Source of the DNA: a virus
Length of the DNA stretch: 36,497 nt
Virus record (IMG/VR): IMGVR_UViG_3300031788_001709
Location: 1 to 36,497 of that record
Strand: one strand, 5' to 3'
Below, piece by piece: positions 1 to 5,096 of the stretch; position 1 is the first letter of the stretch, and each line of letters opens with the position of its first letter. Below the pieces are notes generated by a model. The model did not search any database, had not been told where the DNA came from, and saw only the letters and a program-made list of their open reading frames with translations. A program made the translations under genes and the position numbers.

Positions 1-1110
1 AAGCTGGTCACGAAGATGAACATCCGCTGGCGGCTGGGGTATTCTCCCGAGCCGGGAGACCAGGCGGAACAGATGATGGTCCTGCGGCACAACATGACGC
101 GCTACGGGCTTCACGAACAGAGCTATGATTGGTACTGCTTCAACCAGCCCGACATCATCTTGAAGATGGCCACCTTCTGGCTGATCCGTTACTCCCAGAC
201 CTGGAAGCGGATCAAGTTCCGCACGTTCCTGAACAAGCTGAATTTGGAGACCTTCGACTGCATCACCTTCAATGTCCCCGGGCAGCTTGTCTCCGGGGAA
301 GTGAACCTGATGATCGAGAAGGCCAGCTACAACTCGGCCGAGAACTGCATTGATTTCGAGTGCGAAGCACCGGTGAAAGCCGGGACGATGGTGCAATATC
401 CCTTCTATTGGCCGTCGTCGCTGTCGGTGGACCAGACCTGGCCGCCTCCGGACGAGATTGCCATCGGCGATGCCGGCGGCGGCGTCACGGGCGTCGGCGG
501 CGAGCTTCCGATCGGCTTTACGGACACGATCGGCACGGGTGGAACGGTGTGGGTAGGAGGCCCGAACGTCATTTACACCGGCAACGCCGGCTGGGGCGAT
601 CCGACGCCCACGGATGTCGGCTTTCAGGCCCAACCGGTCACCGACCCGTCCTATTATGGACAAGTCGGTGCGCGGAGCGGTCAGCCCGAATTGGACCTTG
701 CCCCTTACTATATCAGCGACCTGGTGGTCCCATCGGTCCCGGGCATGCCTGTGGAAACGGTGATTGACCTTTCCACGACCAAGGTCATGGATTCCAAGAG
801 TGCCGACCCGACGCAGGTCGGCTACCTGCGGAACGTCTTCCAGGTCGTTCAGGATCATGGCGTCGTGGTGGACATCCAGGCTCGGGTCGTGTCGCCGGAG
901 AGTGATGATCCTGGTGCATTGGACGACGTGCTTGCGGTCAAACAAGGGCAACTGATGCTTCAGCCTGATACCCAGGTCATTGCGGATGGCGCGGAAGACG
1001 GTGCGCCGTTTGACTTCAAGTATGACCCGGTAGGCGGGAAGGTTGGTGCAGGGACGGCATTTTTGCAAGATAGTAGTTCTGGCAGTTCCGGTAGTTCTGG
1101 TGGCTCGTAA
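1..1110 (+). CDS. Phage virion (tail/baseplate-type) protein, probably 5'-truncated by the window edge
   Basis: The frame is open from base 1 and the first ATG (16) has no Shine-Dalgarno (SD) sequence, so this is probably the C-terminal part of a longer protein. From that ATG it would have 364 residues. Residues 1-120 resemble the interior of tail-tip/baseplate proteins: a W-rich stretch, then RYSQTWKRIKFRTFL and a beta-rich LNLETFDCITFNV segment. The middle is Gly/Pro-rich (residues about 140-240), and the end is a low-complexity Ser/Gly tail. Small genes with good ribosome sites follow at once on the same strand. The structural role is inferred from composition and position; the exact tail component is not identified. 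Confidence 0.6.
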   Translation, partial: KLVTKMNIRWRLGYSPEPGDQAEQMMVLRHNMTRYGLHEQSYDWYCFNQPDIILKMATFWLIRYSQTWKRIKFRTFLNKLNLETFDCITFNVPGQLVSGEVNLMIEKASYNSAENCIDFECEAPVKAGTMVQYPFYWPSSLSVDQTWPPPDEIAIGDAGGGVTGVGGELPIGFTDTIGTGGTVWVGGPNVIYTGNAGWGDPTPTDVGFQAQPVTDPSYYGQVGARSGQPELDLAPYYISDLVVPSVPGMPVETVIDLSTTKVMDSKSADPTQVGYLRNVFQVVQDHGVVVDIQARVVSPESDDPGALDDVLAVKQGQLMLQPDTQVIADGAEDGAPFDFKYDPVGGKVGAGTAFLQDSSSGSSGSSGGS

Positions 1111-1126
1111 GGAGGGGCCAACAATA

Positions 1127-1315
1127 ATGGCATCGAACTGGATTCAGGGTGCGATCAAGCACCCAGGGGCCTTGAAAGCGAAGGCCAAGGCCGCCGGGCA
1201 AAGCCTCTCGCAGTTCATGCGGGAGAAGCACAAGGACCCGACGACCAATCGAGAGGTCGCTCTGGCGGAACGCCTCAAAGATATGGCGCACGCCCGCCGC
1301 AAGGGCAAGAAGTAG
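1127..1315 (+). CDS. Small basic phage protein with a WIQGAIKHPGAL motif
   Basis: 62 residues, Lys/Arg-rich, predicted helical. A strong SD (GGAGG, 1111-1115) directly after the previous stop selects the ATG at 1127 over an upstream in-frame ATG inside the preceding gene. The N-terminal W-I-x-G-A-I-K-x-P-G-A-L pattern followed by a basic helical tail recalls short proteins found beside virion genes in many phage genomes. Function unknown. Confidence 0.75.
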   Translation: MASNWIQGAIKHPGALKAKAKAAGQSLSQFMREKHKDPTTNREVALAERLKDMAHARRKGKK

Positions 1316-1375
1316 GCCGCGCCAGTGTTGGCCGGCATCCGTTTTCGTGTCACTATTTACGAAAGGTACAGTACG

Positions 1376-1564
1376 ATGCAAGTTATCGGCGCTCCCAAAG
1401 ACAATGGCACTCTTGACAACATCCTCGTCCAGGCCCAGGGCGACACCGGCGACCACGTGGACCGCTCTCCCGCCCTGGACAAGGCGCTCGCGGATTCCAA
1501 CGCGGTCAAGGCCCCCGAGGTCAACAAGGCCGCCAAGTACGACGGCGAGTGGAAGAACCTGTAA
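1376..1564 (+). CDS. Small hypothetical protein
   Basis: 62 residues. GAAAGG lies about 10 bases before the ATG at 1376. The protein is polar and rich in Asp, Ala and Lys (NILVQAQGDTGDHVDRSPALDK is not low complexity), with no Cys, signal peptide or membrane segment. It sits in a run of small genes after the virion gene and stops 2 bases before the next ATG, which suggests coupled translation. No family recognised. Confidence 0.6.
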   Translation: MQVIGAPKDNGTLDNILVQAQGDTGDHVDRSPALDKALADSNAVKAPEVNKAAKYDGEWKNL

Positions 1565-1566
1565 TC

Positions 1567-1755
1567 ATGCAAGACATCTGCCACAACCCGAAACCAACCC
1601 ACGACGACATGGGGCTGATCCCGGCGCAGGGCCGCAACATGGAGGCCGTCCAGCAGGACGTGGCCGATGTGCGCGCCGCCCAACGTGCGCAGCGGATGGG
1701 TCCGTCCCAAGGCCCGCAGTGGGTCTACGACGGTGACGACACCGAGGAGGAGTAG
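1567..1755 (+). CDS. Small hypothetical protein, paralogue of the next gene
   Basis: 62 residues. The start chosen is ATG 1567, two bases after the previous stop. The core reads PKPTHDDMGLIPAQGRN, then VQQDVADVRAAQ, and it ends in an acidic tail (DGDDTEEE). The next gene carries nearly the same core (PKPTHPDMVLVPSQGRD, then VQQDIAQARAA), so the two are tandem paralogues. No known function. Confidence 0.65.
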   Translation: MQDICHNPKPTHDDMGLIPAQGRNMEAVQQDVADVRAAQRAQRMGPSQGPQWVYDGDDTEEE

Positions 1756-1758
1756 GCC

Positions 1759-1941
1759 GTGCAGGCGATCAATCCTCCCAAGCCAACCCACCCCGACATG
1801 GTGCTTGTGCCATCTCAGGGGCGCGACGGGGCGACGGTCCAGCAGGACATCGCCCAGGCCCGAGCTGCGGCCGAGGCCATTCGCAACGAGCGCGTGGCAG
1901 CCCTAGGGCCTGACCCCGACTGCCCGGTTCCGATCCCGTAA
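1759..1941 (+). CDS. Small hypothetical protein, paralogue of the previous gene
   Basis: 60 residues from a GTG start at 1759, three bases after the preceding TAG. GGAGGAG within the end of the upstream gene serves as SD. It shares the PKPTHxDMxLxPxQGR and VQQDxAxxRAA blocks with its neighbour but has a different, Pro-rich C-terminus (DPDCPVPIP). It is the last gene before the terminator at 1966-2004. Function unknown. Confidence 0.65.
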   Translation: MQAINPPKPTHPDMVLVPSQGRDGATVQQDIAQARAAAEAIRNERVAALGPDPDCPVPIP

Positions 1942-1965
1942 CTCGGAGACGTTGTGAGAAGCGAG

Positions 1966-2010
1966 AAAGGGCATCCAGGCACAAGAAGCCTGGATGCCCT
2001 TTTTGTCTTT
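1966..2010 (+). terminator. Strong intrinsic terminator of the left plus-strand block
   Basis: Perfect 15-bp stem (AAAGGGCATCCAGGC, 1966-1980) with its complement at 1988-2002, a 7-nt loop, then a T-rich tract (TTTTTGTCTTT). It lies 24 bases after the last small virion-side gene and closes that operon. The opposite strand lacks a T tract, so it is mainly unidirectional. Confidence 0.9.
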
Positions 2011-2032
2011 GCAGGGGAATGCCGACGAGAGC

Positions 2033-2200
2033 ATGACCATGACCCTGACCCTGACCAAAGCAGTCCGCAACGAATTGCGGCACTTTGGCGTCCACGTCGT
2101 CCGCAGCAAGCTGGTGGACTTCGCCGAGTGCCGGGTCTTCAAGTTGATGACTTCGCAGGCGGATAAGGCGGGAATGTCCGTCCACCGGTTCTACCTGTAA
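2033..2200 (+). CDS. Small hypothetical protein
   Basis: 55 residues from ATG 2033: MTMTLTLTKAVRNELRHFG, then a mixed basic sequence. It lies just past the terminator and overlaps the 3' end of the convergent minus-strand gene by 62 bases. The SD is weak (GACGAGAG). Codon use looks like that of its neighbours, but the unusual convergent overlap and weak start keep confidence moderate. No family recognised. Confidence 0.4.
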   Translation: MTMTLTLTKAVRNELRHFGVHVVRSKLVDFAECRVFKLMTSQADKAGMSVHRFYL

Positions 2201-2621
2201 CAATTGGGCTGCGCACCGGGCACTGCCGGCAATCGGCCAGCGTCAAGGTGTGGCGGCCAGACTTGCCCGAGGGTGGCCAGCAGCACATGCCGTCAATTTC
2301 CAGCAGTCCGTTATCTTGGTGCATTTCGACTTTGAGCATCCGGCGGGTGCAGGACGGCCATGCCGGCTTCAGGACATGTGGGTCCGCGGTGGCCTCAAAA
2401 CCTTTAGGCACCGGTGGTGCTTGTCCGCCGGCATATTCGATCGAGCCGTCTGGCCGCACCGTGGGCCAACCGTATTGAAGCACCACTTGTTCGTTCCGAC
2501 CTGGGATGGCGTGAGCCAACGCCGCGTACTGTAGGTGCTGCGGGCCGCCGGTGTAGACCACGTACACGACTTCGGCAGCCGCAGGTCTTCGGCCGACTTC
2601 AGGGCAATTCTCGCAAGGCAT
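2139..2621 (-). CDS. Cys-rich protein with CxxC motifs (paralogue of the upstream gene)
   Basis: 160 residues, start ATG at 2621 with GGAG 7 bases upstream. Visible elements are an N-terminal CENC, a central DGSIEY followed by a Pro-rich turn, a CC pair near residue 118 and a late CRQCP. The DGSIxY block, the following PP, the spaced single cysteines and the terminal CxxCP also occur in the adjacent 184-residue protein, so the two are diverged duplicates. Metal binding is plausible from the cysteines. It is the last gene of the minus-strand operon and runs into the convergent small gene. Function unknown. Confidence 0.65.
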   Translation of the reverse strand: MPCENCPEVGRRPAAAEVVYVVYTGGPQHLQYAALAHAIPGRNEQVVLQYGWPTVRPDGSIEYAGGQAPPVPKGFEATADPHVLKPAWPSCTRRMLKVEMHQDNGLLEIDGMCCWPPSGKSGRHTLTLADCRQCPVRSPIVTGRTGGRTFPPYPPAKSST

Positions 2622-2624
2622 GGT

Positions 2625-3179
2625 TCAACTCCGGTGCGGACAGGTCTTGCAGGTGGTGTAGGGAACCTGTTGGCCAAACATGGGCGCCTGGGGCTGGTTG
2701 CAACGCATGTGCAGGCCGATGCAGCCGCAGGCGGCCGTGCGAAAGGCGGTGGCCATCCGCAGGCGGCAGGGGAGCCAGAGTGGCAGCAGCCGCCAGGGGT
2801 TTTGTGGGTCGCGGACGTAGCCATTGACGTTTCGCGGGGGCTCCCACTCACCTTCCCCTTTCTCGTAGACGATGCTGCCATCTTCTTCGAAGCGGGCCTT
2901 CCGGTCGCGCCCCTCGTCGTAGGGCGGCAAAGTCAGTTCGATGGCCTGGAGGTCCGGCCGCGGTTGGCCCGGGGTGTAGGCGGCCGGTTCGGGGACAGGC
3001 GGGGGCATCGGGGGTGGGGGCGATCCTGTTTCCTGCCGCAGGGGGCAGGTGTGGCAGTGGCCCGGGTGGAGCGCCAGCAGCCGCAGTCGATAGGGGTACT
3101 GCGGATGCCGGCAATAGTGCTGAGTGCTACCGTCAGGAAACAGCCGCGGATCGCGCATGACGCAAAGGGGCAGTGACAT
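2625..3179 (-). CDS. Cys-rich protein with Pro-rich linker and terminal CxxCP
   Basis: 184 residues from ATG 3179, SD GAGG about 7 bases upstream. An N-terminal region has spaced Cys/His (YCRHPQYPYRLRLLALHPGHCHTCP). A Pro-rich linker follows (residues about 52-75), then EEDGSIVY, and a C-terminal half with several Cys (ACGCIGLHMRCN, TTCKTCP). It resembles small zinc-binding modules but matches no family I can name. Only 3 bases separate its stop from the next ATG in the operon. Confidence 0.65.
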   Translation of the reverse strand: MSLPLCVMRDPRLFPDGSTQHYCRHPQYPYRLRLLALHPGHCHTCPLRQETGSPPPPMPPPVPEPAAYTPGQPRPDLQAIELTLPPYDEGRDRKARFEEDGSIVYEKGEGEWEPPRNVNGYVRDPQNPWRLLPLWLPCRLRMATAFRTAACGCIGLHMRCNQPQAPMFGQQVPYTTCKTCPHRS

Positions 3180-3187
3180 GGTTTCCT

Positions 3188-3823
3188 CTAGCAGGTGCAG
3201 GAACCGATCCAGCTATCGCGCGTATGTCCGGTCACCATTGCCGTCCATGTCTCCAGGGCGAGCAGACGGTAGGGGGCAAGCGGCGCGTGGGTACAGGAGT
3301 CATATTCATTCGCGTTGTAGGAGGCGAGCACCCGCTGGGCGACACCCCCGTCGGTGCCCGACCACACGACGTTGATACTGTACCGAAAGGGACCAACGCA
3401 GCCCTGACAAAAGGGGATGCAATTGCCCTCAGCATCCGTCGTTTGGATGGTCCCGGAGGCGCAATCGCAGAGCACGATGACCCAGTGGCCGGAAGGGGAA
3501 GGCGGAATGCCGCCACCGCCACCGCCGCCACCGCCCCCACCGCAGCCGCACCAACCCTTGTTGATCGCCGCCATGATGTCGTCCAGGGTCTTTTGCAGCC
3601 AAAGCTGCGGCGTGTCCTCGGGGGCGGCGAACGCATTGTCCTTGCAGACGGCTTTGAGCACATTTTGGGCTTTGGAAATGTCCGTCTTCGTCCAGATGTG
3701 GCCGGGGTCAACCGGAGTCAGCTTGGCCGGTGCCGAGCATCCGTTTGGCGGATTCTGCGCAAGACTGTTGATTCGTTGCAGGAGGTCATTCCAGTTGTTG
3801 CGTGTCTCTACCGAGCCCATCAT
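3188..3823 (-). CDS. Hypothetical, possibly virion-associated, protein with an 11-Gly run
   Basis: 211 residues. Two adjacent ATGs (3823, 3820) follow GAGAGG, and spacing favours the second. The N-terminal half (to about residue 90) looks helical and globular (RNNWNDLLQRINSLAQNPP). A GWCGCG sequence leads into an uninterrupted run of 11 glycines near residues 95-105, then a beta-rich, Cys-containing C-terminal half (CDCASG, CIPFCQGC). The layout suggests two domains joined by a flexible linker. Lying in a replication operon makes a structural role uncertain. Confidence 0.6.
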   Translation of the reverse strand: MMGSVETRNNWNDLLQRINSLAQNPPNGCSAPAKLTPVDPGHIWTKTDISKAQNVLKAVCKDNAFAAPEDTPQLWLQKTLDDIMAAINKGWCGCGGGGGGGGGGGIPPSPSGHWVIVLCDCASGTIQTTDAEGNCIPFCQGCVGPFRYSINVVWSGTDGGVAQRVLASYNANEYDSCTHAPLAPYRLLALETWTAMVTGHTRDSWIGSCTC

Positions 3824-3830
3824 GCACCTC

Positions 3831-4508
3831 TCAATATAGTTGCAGCAGCGCGCGGTACACTTCCGCTTCGGCCAGGGCGTCGCTCAGGGCATCGTGGGCG
3901 TTGGCGTTGACGATGTTGAACTTGTTGCAGAGCGACGCCAAACCAACTCGGTTGAAGGGGATCGCTTCGCCGCGGAAGGCGGCCTTGTCGTTGATGGCAA
4001 TGGCCAGGAGCATCCCATCGCGGGCGTGGCCGTACCAGATTTCGTCAAAGAGCGTGATGCCCAGCCATTCCTTGAGCCAACTCGACTCGAACGCCCAATT
4101 GTGCGCCATCGGCACCAGCGACTTCTTGAAGGGCAAGTCCAGCCGTTCGAACCACTCCACGAACAGGTCTTTTACCTTGTCCTGGCTCGGGGCGTGGAGC
4201 AGCAGTTGCTCCATTGGAATGTTGTGCTTGAATTGGGCCTGCCGCTCGGCCCGCTCGGGGAAGTCCGGCTTGATCTCGGTGTAGAAGGGCATGAGCCCCC
4301 GGGCCGGCTTCAAGTCGGATCCCAGCGGTACGCAGGCGATCTGGATGATCTCCTGATAGCCGGGCCGTCGCCCGGTCGTCTCCAAATCCACGGAGACCAT
4401 CAGGTTGCCATTTAAGTGCAAGAGGCCGGGATAAGTTTGCATGGTGCACTCGGTCGGTTTGCCTCCGGCCCTGCGGCGTCGCAGGGCTGGAGCGGGTTGA
4501 ATGGTCAC
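3831..4508 (-). CDS. DnaQ-like DEDDh 3'-5' exonuclease
   Basis: 225 residues from a GTG that overlaps the preceding TGA (GTGA); an internal ATG at 4442 gives a 203-residue version starting just before the fold. Exo I is VDLETTG (D41, E43), Exo II is HNWAFESSW, and Exo III is HDALSDA (H205, D210). This pattern fits the proofreading exonuclease family (DNA polymerase III epsilon, RNase T). Exo II has Glu141 where Asp is usual, a conservative change of a metal ligand. Encoded with the primase-helicase, it may add proofreading or end trimming during phage replication. Confidence 0.85.
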   Translation of the reverse strand: MTIQPAPALRRRRAGGKPTECTMQTYPGLLHLNGNLMVSVDLETTGRRPGYQEIIQIACVPLGSDLKPARGLMPFYTEIKPDFPERAERQAQFKHNIPMEQLLLHAPSQDKVKDLFVEWFERLDLPFKKSLVPMAHNWAFESSWLKEWLGITLFDEIWYGHARDGMLLAIAINDKAAFRGEAIPFNRVGLASLCNKFNIVNANAHDALSDALAEAEVYRALLQLY

Positions 4509-4933
4509 TTGGACTTCGGCTTACGGGACTTTGGCGTCCTGCGGGGCGTCTTCGCCGGCTTGGCGGCTGGCCGATAGGCCGGCATGTCGTTCAAGACGGC
4601 GGGCAGCGTGCCGCGCTCGATCATTTCCTCGTAGTGGATCAGGGCCATCGCGTTGAACATGATCGCGGCCAGGTGGTCCTCGTCGCGCTTGCCCTGCTGG
4701 AACTTCATCAGGTGCCGCTTCAGGGAGGCCACGCAGCGTGAGAACGGCATCCCGTTTTCCCAGTTGCGCTCGGCGTACTTGGCGGCCCCCATGCGGAGCC
4801 AGTGGCCCTGGCGCTCTTCGGCGAAAGGCGAGATCAGATCGGGCCGCGGCTTGTCGTCCGCGGTGTCGCGGATCGCCATTCCCTTACCAAAGGATTGCCG
4901 TTTGCCGCTGTCCGTCATGCCGTACTTACTCAT
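4505..4933 (-). CDS. MazZ-like dATP/dGTP diphosphohydrolase (DUF5664 type)
   Basis: 142 residues from ATG 4933 (SD GGAGAAG; an upstream in-frame GTG/ATG extension lacks one). Key stretch: RPDLISPF, then GAAKYAERNWENG (residues about 49-61), RHL (73-75) and DEDHLAA (84-90). That is the all-alpha MazG-related fold named dATP/dGTP diphosphohydrolase in phages. It would hydrolyse a (d)NTP to (d)NMP and pyrophosphate, shaping the precursor pool. Acidic residues in the E-x-N-W-E and D-E-D-H segments would bind Mg2+. The C-terminus is a basic Pro/Lys tail. Relatives occur in diaminopurine-genome phages and in many ordinary ones. Confidence 0.8.
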   Translation of the reverse strand: MSKYGMTDSGKRQSFGKGMAIRDTADDKPRPDLISPFAEERQGHWLRMGAAKYAERNWENGMPFSRCVASLKRHLMKFQQGKRDEDHLAAIMFNAMALIHYEEMIERGTLPAVLNDMPAYRPAAKPAKTPRRTPKSRKPKSK

Positions 4934-5096
4934 GGTTTTCTTCTCCGGGTGCAACTTCGAGGTAATCGCCGCCATACTGATCGGCAAAGTCCTGATGGTC
5001 TTCGGGGGACGACTCCACTTCGACTTCAGCGACCGGTCGCGCTTGCAAGATGGATCGGGTAACGTGGCCCGTGGTTTGATGGACTTGGATTAGCAT
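4926..5096 (-). CDS. Small acidic hypothetical protein, overlapped at both ends
   Basis: 56 residues: MLIQVHQTTGHVTRSIL, then an acidic C-terminal half ending GEENHE. Its ATG (5096-5094) overlaps the stop of the primase-helicase (ATGCTAA, 7 bp), with GGAGG in the end of that gene as SD. Its stop overlaps the start of the MazZ-like gene (ATGAGTAA, 8 bp). It fills exactly the gap between two coupled genes, strong evidence that it is translated. No homologue recognised. Confidence 0.7.
   Translation of the reverse strand: MLIQVHQTTGHVTRSILQARPVAEVEVESSPEDHQDFADQYGGDYLEVAPGEENHE

Noticed and set aside
1043-1126. Upstream ATG for the 62-residue basic protein
   Set aside because: It lies inside the preceding gene, has no SD, and the ATG at 1127 has a strong one.
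4505-4933. A full diaminopurine (Z-DNA) gene set
   Set aside because: PurZ and DatZ are absent from the window; the MazZ-like protein alone is not diagnostic.
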